Shown: piece by piece, positions 10,076 through 22,025 of the stretch
Numbering within the stretch: the stretch's first letter is position 1
Layout: each line of letters begins with the position of its first letter
Program-made: the position numbers and the translations under genes
Notes under the pieces: generated by a model
What the model saw: the letters and a program-made list of their open reading frames with translations, nothing else
Databases searched by the model: none
What the model was told of the DNA's origin: nothing
Assembly (NCBI GenBank): GCA_022385805.1
Contig: MU277723.1
Span: forward strand, 130,336 to 194,335
DNA: 64,000 bases
Origin: Pilatotrama ljubarskyi
Taxonomy: Eukaryota; Basidiomycota; Agaricomycetes; Polyporales; Polyporaceae
Direction of reading: 5' to 3'

Positions 10076-13000
10076 ATGCATCGTCCTTCCTTCACCAAGA
10101 GCACGCAGGTCCCGTCATCCTCCTCTGGTCCTGTCGAAGGCCCCGAAGTATCAAAGCGGCGCAAGTCCCATCAGTGGACTCTGGGCATTCGCCGCCCGGC
10201 CCCGAGCAGTTCTCAATCCGCAACCCAGCGCTTATCTCTGGAAGAGAACGCGCTCGTCCCGATCCCTGCACGCGCCATCCTCGACCGCAAACATTCCCTC
10301 CAGAATATCGCTGTGCCCTCACCCAGGGTAGGTGATCTGATAACCGCACCTCATTGAACTTGCTGCTGATGAGGCTGGGCCAGTTCACAACCCAGCTGGC
10401 GTCTCCTGGAACACCGCGGTCAGCGTTGTCCAGGGGGTACTTCGCACCTATCGACATCATCCATGCGGAGACTCCTGAACGTGGACAAGCTCCTGGAGCA
10501 TCCGAGAGTAATGGCGCGACCTCTCCTGGATCCTCCTACTCGTCATCGGATGCCTCAGACGACGAGGGCTTCACTGACGTACACTTCAAGGATTACGCAT
10601 CCGACACTCCTGGTAGCTCCTCGGAACAGCCAGCGGAGCTTCCCAGATTCAACCTCAATCCCTTCGAAATGACTGAACACGAGATGGACCAGACCATCCG
10701 TCGCCCATCGGTCACGTTTCAGGAGCTCAGCCCGGGGGATCAGCCTACTCGCAGCAACTCGCTCTTCGCGTTCCGGCCGCCGAGTCCGTACATCCCTCCA
10801 TCGCGCCGCGGCAGTGCAAAGTGGACCGAGCGCCTGCGTTCCCGGCCGGGCTCGCTTCAGGCGTCCCCTGCCATCTCGCGCAACCCGTCCTTCGTGGAAG
10901 CGATGGTGTTGCGTCGCCCGTCGCTCATGGTGGAGCGCGCGCAGTCTCCGCAGCTCACGCCGTCGAACTTCACAGGATCGCGTAAGTTTGGCTCGTTCTC
11001 TGGGATGTTCGAGGGCACAGCGTTCTACGTCAAGCCTACTGGGAGGGAGCTTCCCAGCCCAGCTCCTGAGAGGTCGCCCTCTCCGCCGCGGAGGCAGGGT
11101 CGGTATGCAAACCGTGTCCCGAGAGACATCAACGACGCTATCGACTTCACACGCATCCGGTGCCCCGTGCCAGTCGCTGCCTCCAAAGCAGGCATTCTTC
11201 GAGCCTCCGAGGCGGAGGCAGCCTTGAACGACGCATACATGGGCAAGTCGTATGGCGTCATCGGCCAGGGAGATCCTGACAACGAAGATGACACGGACTC
11301 TGACGACAACACGGCTGTTAGCGACCTGGAGATCGCGAATACGGGAGACGATGGGTACGTGTATGGCGGCGTGCCCGCAGCGTACGAGTTCGTCGATCCG
11401 GAGATCCCCTGCATCGTCCCCGGCTTGGAGAGCTTGGCTATGAACCCAGGCGAGGAGCAGCTACTGCACCACTCGATGGCGCATCCGTGGACGACGCCGC
11501 CATACAATGTGACCGAGCGTCCTAGTCGCTCTTCTCGCGAGACTACTTGGCGTTCGTTCCAAGCAGCCGCCGGTGCCGTCGTCACGTCAGCGCTTCTCCT
11601 TCCTTTCGGCGCGGGTTTCATGGTCATCGACGTAGGCTCGTTCGGGATTGGCTCGTTCGGTTTACTCATGGCAGCAGGTACGTGCTCGCTCCGGGGTTCC
11701 AACCTGGCTGTCACTGATCGCGATATAGACTTCATATTCCGTGCGGGCGCTGCGCAGCTGAACCGCCTCAGAGTCAACAGGATCACCAAGCAGTCCGTTA
11801 TCGCGAGGGGTTACGAGGCCTACACGGCTTTGCCACGGGTCAACCGCCCGCGACTCCCCGAGTGCAGCGTCACCGTCGTGGGCTACCGTGAGAATCTGCG
11901 TCTTTGGGAAAATGTGAGCCTCTTTCGCTAGCGTTGACGGACCGTACTCATCCAGCACAGTGTCTGGAATCGATCAAAGCACAACAGTACCCCGTCAAGC
12001 ACATCGTCAGCGTCATTGACGGGAATGAGCCCGCAGACCTGGAGATGACCGTGACCTTCGCCAACGCTTTCCCGGAGAACCAGCGGCTTGTCGTACACTT
12101 GCCGGTTCTTCTCTCCGTGCTTTACAAGGAGAAGTACGCCGAAGCTCTCCGTCAACTCGGTCTGGCGCCGAGTCGCTTCGATTCGTTCAAGGCCTGGTTC
12201 ACCGGCAGGTCTATCCCTGGACACAGTGCGGCGCACGAGACTGCGCTTAACTTCGTACTGGACTACGTCTACACCAAAGCAACCATCGAGAAGTGGACGA
12301 GCTACAGAGCGCTCTGTTTCACTCAGTATGTCACCCTCTTCCGCTCAAAGAGTTACAAAATCTCTAATTGCTCGACAGGCCACATTCACACAAGCGTCAT
12401 GCCATGTTCACCGCTTTCCTAATTGGCACCTACGTCCTTGGTACAAAGGACGCTCTGCTTACTACCGACAGCGACACGCGTCTGGAACCCTCTGCGACGG
12501 CGCATCTGATGGCTATGCTGTTCAGCGAAGACAAAATCGCCGGTGTGACCGGAGATGTCGACGTTGACCGTCGAGAGTCATTTTTCCCTAACATCTACGC
12601 GCTTAACAATTGGTTCTCGTCGAATGTCGATTCTCCGTGCCAGAGCGCCTTCGCATCCGTTGGCCGCCTTTCGAGCCAGGTAAGTTACGAAGTTCAACCT
12701 ATACCCAGATCCTGACCCATCCACAGATGTCACTGTACCGCGTCAGCGATCTCATGGACGTCATCAGCCCGTGGATTATGCAGACACACCTGGGTAAAGA
12801 GGTTGTCACGGGGGAGGACAGGCACCTCGCGTGCGAGCTCCTCAGCAAAGGCCTCAAGACAGCCCACAGTCATGCTGCCAAGGCTCACACTGACGCACCT
12901 GCGAGTTACGTTCGCTGGATCAAGCAGCAGACCCGGTGGTCAAGGGCCATGTACCGTGAAAGCCTCTTCAGCTCTCCGCGCCTGAACAGTGCCAACCCCG

Positions 13001-13966
13001 TATGTTGTTACCGCATACGTCGACGCATCACGCTGCTGACGACCCCGCTCACCAGTGGCTCGCTGTTGAAGCTACAAGGGATCTGTACTATCCAGTGGTC
13101 CTCATGGCATCCGTCTTGTACCTGCTCTACACACCGACGAACTGGAAGCACCTGGTCGCTTGGATCAGCACGATCGCCGGTGCTGTCTCACTGAAGACCC
13201 TCTACGCCGTCATCGCTGGCCGTGACCTTCGTCTTTTCTTCTACCCTCTTAACCAGATTATGGTCAGTCGACATTCTCGTTATCATCACCCGCGCCCCCC
13301 ACTGATCGTCTCGAATAGTTCTTCCTCGGCGTTGTACCGTCGAGAGTCTGGGCACTGCTCACCACATATGTGAACAGCTGGGGCACCTCCGCACGGGCGA
13401 CGCACGAAATCACGCGTTCAGAGAGTTTTCTCTCGCGTACCATCCACATCGGCTACCTCCTCCCCTGGTATATCGCGCTATCTGTCGGGCTGGGTTATTT
13501 CCTTGCCACCGTCCTTTCACAGCCCACGTTGTGGCTCGTGGCGCTCGTTGGCCTCCTCCCGGTGCTCCATGCATACGCCGACGTCTTCTCCGCCAAGTTG
13601 AAGTTCTTCGTCTTCGCACCCAGGCATCTCTTGCAAGGTCACTCGGAGGTTTCAGATGTCGAGGCCTATCCGACGACAAGGAAGAGACGCTCGACAATCA
13701 GGAAGGCCTTGTATGCATCCGTACAGGATGACCAAATCGAGAGCGATGCAATTCCTCTCAAGCCCGTGAAGCAGAGCACGCTTCCCTATGACGCGCCCTC
13801 GGTCACCGTGTTCGATGCAGGCGAAAGTAGTAGGAGGCCCTCCGTGCTCACCGCCAGCACTGGACAGACGACCTCGATCAGTCCGCTTCCCTTCAAGCCT
13901 CTGCCCTTCGCGCCCGAGCTGCCCCTCAGCGAAGCCGCGGCAGGAAACGCTCGCGCGTCCATTTAG
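10076..13966 (+). CDS. Family 2 glycosyltransferase, hyaluronan-synthase/Cps1-like
   Basis: Eight exons are inferred (10076-10327, 10384-11677, 11729-11913, 11961-12325, 12379-12679, 12727-12999, 13056-13262, 13319-13966), giving about 1174 residues. The first ~480 residues are Ser/Pro-rich and acidic, with no domain and probably disordered. A hydrophobic hairpin follows near 490-520. The GT2 catalytic part then carries VSVIDGNEP (donor-binding strand), TTDSDTRLEP (DxD motif, near residue 725), GEDRHL near 832 and QQTRW near 868. That order and the PHSHKRHAM segment match hyaluronan synthases and the Cryptococcus Cps1 type rather than ordinary chitin synthases. Several C-terminal membrane segments follow (ASVLYLLYTP, PWYIALSVGLGYFLATVL, LWLVALVGLLPVLHAYA), then a polar tail. 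The likely role is membrane-embedded synthesis and export of a beta-linked polysaccharide from UDP-sugars. Donor sugar and product cannot be decided from sequence. The intron at 11678-11728 is a multiple of three and could be retained. Confidence 0.88.
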
Positions 13967-14225
13967 CTGCTGTACACTAGTAACCTTTGTAAAGCAGATT
14001 CACTCCATTCTATAGTAGTCGAGTATTATCATGCCGACCGTCCTCTGAAGAAATCGTCGCGAGCAATAGAGCAAATATCAAGGTATAAAGAAACAGCTGA
14101 TGCAATTGCAATAGAGACAGCGGATGGGACGATGTAGTCCGAGGAAAAGCGTGAAATCATGGCGCAACTCACTAGACGATAATCCTAGAAGAAGGAACTT
14201 CCACAGCCTCAGGTTAACGAAGTGG

Positions 14226-17200
14226 TCAACCACGTATACGGTTGGCCTTCGTGTTACCGCCCTTCTTCCCACCTCTGTTCCCGCCCTTCGCTGGCGCAGG
14301 TGCAGGTATGATATCGCCCACGATGATATCGTCATCCGAATCCTCGATGACCTCGGCCTCTGGTGCTTTGGTCTTTCCCTTGTCGCTCGCTGCCCCCTCC
14401 CTCACGTCCTCTTTCTCAGCCCGCTCCCTCTTCCAGGCCTCAGATAAAGCAATGGTCTTCTCCCGGAAGACTTCGCGAAGGTTGTCCATGGGACCCGTGT
14501 ACCAGTCCGCTTGGCTGAGCTGCGGCGCGTGGAAGGCAAGCTGAGGCGTGGTCCGAGCATAAATTGAGAGCGTGCAACGTACCCTGATGCGCTCCATGGA
14601 ATGAATTGGGTCCTTCATGAAGGCCTCGACGAAGGCAAGAACAAAGAGGCCGCAGTCACAGAAGTTCTTCTGCATCGGAGCCTAGCCGTAACACGCCATC
14701 AGCCAAGAGCGGTTTCTCGAGGTGACAGGACTGACCTTCGCTTGCTTGGCTGTGGCCATACACGTGTCCTCAATCTGGTAGTTCTTCTTGTCTACGGCCT
14801 CGTGCTGGAGATATTTCGCGAGCTTGTTGACAGACCTCGCGTGCCGACTGCCCAGGGAGTCGAATGTGTAGATGTATGCGCTGATCCTACCATTTAACCT
14901 CGCGATCCTCTGGTATCGACAAGAGAACACTCACGCAGGATAATCTGAGGAATTCCCGGTTACAGAGGTCGCCTTCTCGGCCTCTTCGTCTCCAGATGAC
15001 GCAGCGGCGCCTCTTGGTTCCATCGTCTCCTCAGGTTGTTCAGCAGCTGCTGCTGCATCCTCGGTAGGAGTAGGCTCGTCAACTGTGGAAGACTCTTTGT
15101 GCGAGCTCGCATCCTCGGAATCTGGGGGTTTGCTTTCCTTCTCCGGGCCCGGCACCGGGTCGACATCCATCGGTTCCTCCGAGCCTGGATACTGCAGCTC
15201 CACGCCGTCTAGGTCACTAACCTCACGCGTGCCGGAACGCGAACGCTCCTCAGCTTTGGGCTCGTCCACTAGCTGATCCAAATCTGGTTCCCCGATGTTG
15301 CACGACTGTGTCATTCGCAGCATCGTCTCGACTTCTTGGCCGTCGTGATCGCCTTCACTCTCTGCGTCGACAAACATGACGTCTGGAATAGGCTCTGACG
15401 GCGCCGTCTCGCTCCTGCTGTCATTTGGGACTTCCTCCGCTGCAAGCGCCACGGTTGATTTGGATGACTTCTCGTCGCGCTTGCGCTTGCGTGTCTGCGG
15501 CGCAGAACCGCGAGCTTGGGGTGGGGGTGGATGCAGCATGTTCGCCGGATTAACGATGATGGCGAGATACCAGTGAAAGCTAAGAATAGTGGTGAGATTT
15601 CGGAGCACAGACCGTAGATTGAATGGAAACACACTTCTCGTTAATAGGCACGATAATGTACTTCTTCTTGAAGATGTCCACCTTCGAGGTCCATTTACGA
15701 ACGCTGGGGTATGAATCCTGCACCCTAATGGCAGATTCGCTCAATCATCGCGACGCGAGAGGGTCGATATGACGTACTCCTTCTTGCTGTTGAGCTTCTT
15801 GAAGAAAAAGGAGTTGAAGACGTGGACCTGTTCCGCAAGCTCCGGTTGGTCTTTCCGTAGCTCGTCTAGCCACACTCTATGCGACAGGTCAGCGACGTGC
15901 AATCGCGCTGCATGGCAGACGCACTTCAAGCCGAACTCGATAAGGGTGTCGTTCAGGTACTGGCCGTTGTCTAGTCGCTTGAGATCACCCCGGGTGATAT
16001 TGACTGCACCTGTACCAGAAGGGGGATATACCAAAACCCTAAGGAACGCAATCAAGCCCCAGTCATGTCGCGCTATGGAGTATACACTCACAGTTCGTCG
16101 AGGTTCTCAGGAGTCACCGACGTCCGTGCGCCGCGTGCAGACTGACGCGTGACCCGCCGTTCCGTTCCGTACGTCCTAGAATTCGTTCGTTAGCCAATGA
16201 GTGCCGACTGAACGAACAGAGCTTCCAGTGAGGTCTTCGGAGCAGAACATACCGAGGCGGCGCCGAGACTGATACATCCTCTCCACTTGGCACGACGGTC
16301 CTCGAGGAGCTGTTAGATGGCCCTGCAGAGATGGACGATGGGCGCGCCACGGAAGATGCTTTCGACTTGGTCTGGCGGGTCGCGCTCCTCTCGAGCTCAC
16401 CCGCCTTATGCTGCGCTGCGACCTCGACCGCTTCCCAACAAGAGCCCGACGCTGGATGTCTAATGGCGACGTAAGCATATCAGCACGAGGCTTGGACATC
16501 GCGTTTCCATACCCCATCACATCAGCGCGACTGATTTCTTTCTTCAGAATGTCTACCAGTTGCCTGTACCCCTGACCGTTGTTGCTCGCGTGCCACTGCA
16601 TGAACCTAAGTGTCACCTTTCCTGTAGGCCGATTGCTCCCTGCAGATGAGCGTAAGATGGTTCGATTTAGATGCATATACGACCATCAAGCAACGTACCC
16701 GCCTGATAGGCTGGCCGCCCCGTCACTTTCGCATCTACTGTACTCTGGAATTGAATGATCACGACTGCGTCACTCTTCTGTGCCGAACTCAAGTCCGTAT
16801 ACTGTACTTTGATCAGTCTTTGATCTCGATTAGGATGTAAAACCTGGATATACCGTGAACGATTCAAAGGCGTGATCCAGACGGAAGTCTGCAATACAGC
16901 TTTTGCGACCGTCCGCCTGTATTCGCATAATCTTGAGTTTATGCGTCCCGCGTCCAGCATTGGCCTGCACAGAAACCCAGAGCTCCGGCTTCAGCGAGTC
17001 TTCGCTCTTCATAATCTCACAGCCCAAGGACAACGCTTCCAGGGGCAAATCCTGCGGGACTTCAAGCTTCTTCTCGCGCCCCTTCGGCTTGAATCCTGAA
17101 GGAGCCGTCGCTACGGGATCCAGGTCCTCGATGCGGCGGTGGTTGAGTTGACCCAAGCTGGTAGGGGCCTGAATGGACAAGGTAGGCACGATTAGTCGAC

Positions 17201-18123
17201 TCCGGTCTGGGCTCCAGAACACACACACCAAACCTTGGGATTCCTGGGCTTCATCTGGGACTTGACGGATAGATGCGTAAGATCCAATGTAGGGACCACC
17301 GAGCGTTGGGGCGGTTTGGGTGGTTGCGGCGGCGGATCCTTCTTCTCTTCGAAGATGGACACCTTCTGCTTGACTGTACCGGGCGCTATCTCTTGTCGAC
17401 CATTGGGCGTGGCGGTCTTATGCGCTCGCACGTCGTCTTCGTCGAATCCGGACGCAGACTCGATGTCGTCGCTGAGCGCGTCGACATACACGATCTCTGG
17501 CTCTCCACGTGCCGCTGTATGCCGGGCTTGTAAGCGCATTGTATCAGGTCCGTCCGGTGGGAGTCTGTCCTTCGCCTTCCGCTTGGGTGAGCGCGCGTCG
17601 AACGGATGCGCCATCTCCTCGCGGCCGCCCAGTAGGTCAATGGGATCTGGTGTGGAATCCTTCTCATCCTGTTTCTCTGGGGACTTGCTTATGACGGCCA
17701 CGCCGATGTCCTCCTCGTCGCTGTCCAGGATGATCTCCGCTTCTGACTGGTTGTGCCCTGCTCGAGGTTGCGCTGAGGCCTTCCCTTTACCCTTACCGGT
17801 TCCAGCACCTGAGGCCATCAGTACCGACGCCGCCACAGACCACGAGAAAATGAACGGCAAGATTACTCACCTCCGCTCCCGAAGTACTTCGAAGTATCGG
17901 TCTTCTGACGTTTCGCAGGTCGATCCGGGTGTACGACGAACCCATTCGCGTTCGATCGGCCGCCACCCGCCATTGCCCTCTGGGCCGAGGAATTGCCGGC
18001 AGGGCTGTCAAGACTAGAGTTCGTCCTGGACCCGCGAGACAGGTTGTCGGACAGTCGACCAGAGAATGGGTTCGAGACAGAGACAGCCTTCCTGCCGTTC
18101 GATATTTGTGCAGCCTTCGCCAT
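14226..18123 (-). CDS. ULP2: SUMO protease, Ulp2/SENP6-7 type, split catalytic domain
   Basis: Fourteen exons (minus) can be joined in phase: 18123-17871, 17808-17234, 17168-16854, 16801-16699, 16639-16513, 16459-16253, 16175-16092, 16038-15925, 15876-15778, 15724-15635, 15579-14935, 14886-14736, 14681-14583 and 14540-14226. The product is about 1058 residues. The N-terminal ~550 residues are disordered and acidic (ILDSDEED, possibly a SUMO-interaction motif) around a folded segment near 280-420 that may be PH-like. The C48 cysteine protease domain starts near 555 (VLVYPPSGTGAVNI, NDTLIEFGLK, VHVFNSFFFKKL, KWTSKVDIFKKKYI). The catalytic set is intact: His658 in NFHWYLAIIV, Asp880 in YIYTFDSLG, Gln925 and Cys931 in MQKNFCDCGLF. 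About 220 acidic residues separate His from Asp. It should remove SUMO or edit poly-SUMO chains in the nucleus. An in-frame ATG at 18219 is an alternative start. Confidence 0.88.
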
Positions 18124-19043
18124 GCCGAGTAAATGTTGAGTCCCCGGGAAAGATGGGATGTGGCTGAACGTACCATCCTCGCGGGAGTCTGGATGGGAAC
18201 GGGTTTCCCTGAGCTCCATTTGCCTGCTCTATACCGGAGAGATTATATCAAGTCTATACGGACGCATATGCCCCTCGAGACGTACTGCTGCTGTGATGCC
18301 ATAGGATTCGACGCGTTCCTGATGCTCTGCCCGATCCCGGAGCCTACAGCGCTCAAGTGGTTGAGGGCACGACGATCTACCGTGATGTGCACAGTAGTGT
18401 TCATAGACCACAGATAATATATCTGGCGCAGAGGGAAGCTTCAAGACCGCCGCAACCAGTGATGAGAAAGACCGCGAGAAAGCATAGGAAGGAGGAATAC
18501 GCAGGCCGAGACGAGGCTGAATGCGCTCTCCGCACCGACAGAGCGCGCGCCATACTCATGCACGTGACGAATTTCCAAGCCCGGCGACTGCTAGTAGTAG
18601 TACTACTGGACGCCCCCTCATTTAGCCACAATGTTTTGAGCTCGAGTAAAGCTTGAACTGAGAAAGTGAGGGCTCATGAAATCTATGGAGCTCGTAGCAT
18701 GAGATAATAGCGAACTGCCACGCCTCAGTGCTATGTATGCGGTCGCGGATGCGCGGCAAGAATGCCATGTAGCAGCCTGCTAGCTAGGAAAGGTGAAGCG
18801 TCCGTGTGGCAGGAGGGGGTGCTCCGGGAACACAGCGAGGTACTAGTATGGATGCGTGACGGGGGATGCGATATACACTACATGGCGTCCGGTATACGTA
18901 TACACGTACATGAATGCATAACAGATCGTGCACGGTCGTAAAAATGCGATGGATGGCGGCAAAGCGAGAAATATGCAAGAGATGCAGAAGAGGGATGTGC
19001 CGAGCCGAATCGAGTCCAGGAGGCATACACCACTCATCATGCA
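18124..19043. other. Intergenic between SUMO protease and KRE6-like gene
   Basis: No gene is supported. This stretch holds the 5' region of the SUMO protease (minus) and the 3' untranslated region of the KRE6-like gene (minus). Short open frames exist on both strands but show no domain. Confidence 0.45.
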
Positions 19044-21220
19044 TCAACATCCGTCGTACATCGAATTGCGCGGGAATGTGTAACCCGCTTGATCCCATGT
19101 CGTGAGATTGGGGTTCGTGTACGCATTGAGATGCCTAAGCGAAATGTCCGTTAGCTGCAGCTCTCTCGTCGCAGTGGGTGGATACCTACTTGTTAATGTA
19201 GTCTGCAGTCGGGTGACTCGATGGGTCGCATGTTGTCCCCTCACTTACGTCTTCTCGCTGGTATACACGGACGTAATCGACGTACATCTTGACTGGGAAC
19301 GTTAGGTGCTTGAAGTCCTGGCGCTGGAATCCGGCTGGAGGTCTGGGTCAGAAGCGCGCAGACACGAGGCCAAGGTTTCGTACTCACGCGACATGCCCAA
19401 GTTCATGATGATGTACTACACACTGGTTAGCAACGAGCCCAATATATCTAGACGAGCCATTACTCACCACTGGCTCTTCCGGAACCAGTCGTTGGCTGAT
19501 TTGGGTGATCGGGTCGGGACCAATGGTAGCCGCAGTCATCTTCCAGGACGGTTTGCCATCTGCGAACCAGGTAATGTACCCGTCGTCCCGATGGTTGGGG
19601 TCAGACCACCACTCAAAGCCATGAGTCGCGTATCCCTGGTCATTGTAGTTCGTATTGTCGATGTCCGTGACGGCAGAGATGGCTTGCTGGTACTGCGCGC
19701 CCTTGTACGAGTTGAACTTGGTGATCGAGGTGTCGTATATCGGCGTGACGTCCGATGTGTTCACAAACTCGTACTGGTAGTTGTACGGTGCCGTCTGGTA
19801 GGACTGCGACACCTGCGCCTGGAAGCGAGCGACGTCGATCTGCGTCTCGAAGACGTCAATTTCAGGTACGCCGCGGCCGACGTTGACGGACGGACCCGGG
19901 TGGTCCGAGTCCGGACATGTGCACGCAGAGAGTCGCTGGCCTGGCATGAAGCTGAGCGGCTGGCCGTTGGTGCCACCAGTCGCGGCCACGGAAGGCTGGC
20001 CGTCGGCAGTAGTCTGGTTCGGGAACGTGCCGAGGTCGCACGCATCGTAGCTGTATGGCCATGTTCCCTCGGTTGTGGCGCCGTAGCCCGCGCGACCCTG
20101 GGGTCCGAGTAAGTGTGAGAACGACCCGCGGTGGATGGCAGACGTCACTTACGAGATTGCCCATCGTCCATATAGCCGGCCACAGACCCGGAGCTTGCGG
20201 GCTGCCCGGCATGCTAACCTTAACTTCGATGTAACCCGTCGTGAAGCAAAACTTGTTCCACGTCGCCAGCATGCCGCTCCGGAAGTTGAGGTTGTGATTC
20301 TGCACCTCCTCCATCGTGATTACGAGTTTCCCGTCCTTCGTTGTGATTTGCTGCGGGTCGTACCATTCGATGTCACCGGTCGGCCAGTAGTGCAGATCGA
20401 CGGCTTCCCAGAACGGGTCGTCTCCGGGCCAGAACGTCCGCCCGTCCGTCTCGAACTCGTCGCTGAAGACGAGCTTGTACGTCTTTCCGTCCGTGCCAGT
20501 ACGCGTGTACGCGGAGCGGTCCGTCGCTGCGTCAATCATGGACGGGAAGTTCGGGAATTGCGGGACCTGTCCGGAGGCGTTGATACCGCCGAGGTTGAAG
20601 CCCGCAATGGACGGCTGTTCGTGCACGTAGTGGTCGATGATGGGGTATCCTGCGAAAAGGACGATGATGCCGGCGACGATCACTACGAGCGCAGTGACGT
20701 TCAGCCATCCTCGCGAGGAGAAGGGCGCACAGCTTCGGTCTAGGGCTGCGTCCCGCACCGGGTCGGGGTTGTGGAGAGGGTCGTCAAGGTCGGGGTCTTT
20801 GGTATCCCACATGTACGGGTATTGCTGTACGGTTGTCGTAGCCGCTATCGGGACGTTGGACGCTGTCGTCTTTTCATTGGTCGTGCCTATTGAGGCTTCT
20901 GAAGGCGCATTGCTGAACCTCGAGGACGCGTAGCGCCCGGTGGCCATTGTCGGATTGTACTGCTGCAAGTCAGCTTTACTGCCCTGGCGTATGGCAGCGG
21001 GTAGACGCACCGAGTACGGGCCATATGCTCCGCCAATCTGCCCTGTAGCAACTCCTTGGGTGGTATCGTTTCTATGACTCAACTGGCTGCTGGACGCCTG
21101 CGGCTGGGCGAAGACGGGCGGCTGCGGTTGAGATTGGTATCGCCGACTGCCGGATGGGCTCTGGGGAACGGCGTAGTAGTGGTCGCTCGGGGGAGGGACT
21201 CTACGAGGAGGGACAGCCAT
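19044..21220 (-). CDS. KRE6: Beta-1,6-glucan synthesis protein, KRE6/SKN1 family (GH16)
   Basis: Five exons (minus): 21220-20153, 20097-19468, 19415-19388, 19334-19190 and 19134-19044, about 653 residues. It is a type II membrane protein: a ~170-residue Ser/Gln-rich cytoplasmic N-terminus, one membrane anchor (TALVVIVAGIIVLFAGYPII, about 172-195) and a lumenal GH16-like domain. Family hallmarks include LVFSDEFETDGRTFWPGDDP, LHYWPTGDIEWYDP, GLWPAIWTMGNLGRAGYG, the GH16 catalytic cluster EIDVFE near 433, GYITWFADG and the C-terminal YVRVYQRE then CDPSSHPTADYI. Kre6/Skn1 proteins act in the ER/Golgi and at the cell surface in beta-1,6-glucan assembly of the fungal wall. Exon 3 is only 28 bases. 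The start is set at 21220 (MAVPPRR); an in-frame extension to 21325 is open but lacks an ATG advantage. Confidence 0.95.
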
Positions 21221-22025
21221 GGAGGTCTGGTGAAAGTTGCGAAGTGGGTTGGAGGGTTTCGACGGGTGAGAATGAGATGTCAGCAACGGTCCACTGGCGC
21301 CACCCGCGGAGAACAGCGCGGCCAAATTCGCAGCACAGGAAAACGACGACGACGGTTATAGCCTCGAGCCACTGACGTCGTGGAAAATGCTGGGCACGGA
21401 CCGCAGCGGACGAGATATTCGTGGCAGAGCCGTGAACGCGCGCGGTGAAGATAGAGGGCGAGAGGGAAAGAGCAGAGGGGTGCTGGAGCCTGCACGCAAC
21501 TTCAACCACGCGGCCACGCCATTTGCGTTTGCAGATGCAGTGCCGCCCGGCTTTCTAGCGCCACCACGCATTCCCTTCAGGTGAGAATGCAAATCATGGA
21601 TTGCCGCTCCGCTTCACTGCTTTCTAGCGAGTGGTCTTTGAGAGGACTCAATAGCGACTAGTGACAAGGCGTACTACCCCCTGCGCGACGGCAACGAGTC
21701 CGAATTGACCGAGGGGCACTTGAGGAGGTCAGTGACCACACTGACTTATTATGACATGCGCGGCCATCGGACCGACATTAAGTAACTAATTACTCCTCCA
21801 TACCGCTTGCATGGAAGTGCAGATCCTAGACCGTTCATGCCGAACATCGGTGTCGGAGTACAGTTGAGAGTGCTCCGGCCAATGCGGACTTGCGGGGCGT
21901 TCGATGGTAATCAATACAATCCGACGCTCGGAACCAGCGAGCACCCCCGAAGATGGCCGTTGCGGCCTGATCCATAGTACAACGGGACGAAACGAGAAGG
22001 CGCCAGAAGTACAGCTAGATACACC
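21221..22025. other. Intergenic, KRE6-like 5' region and ZIP 3' region
   Basis: No gene is supported. The part near 21400-21590 is the likely leader and promoter of the KRE6-like gene (minus); the part near 22000 is the 3' end of the ZIP gene. Confidence 0.45.
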
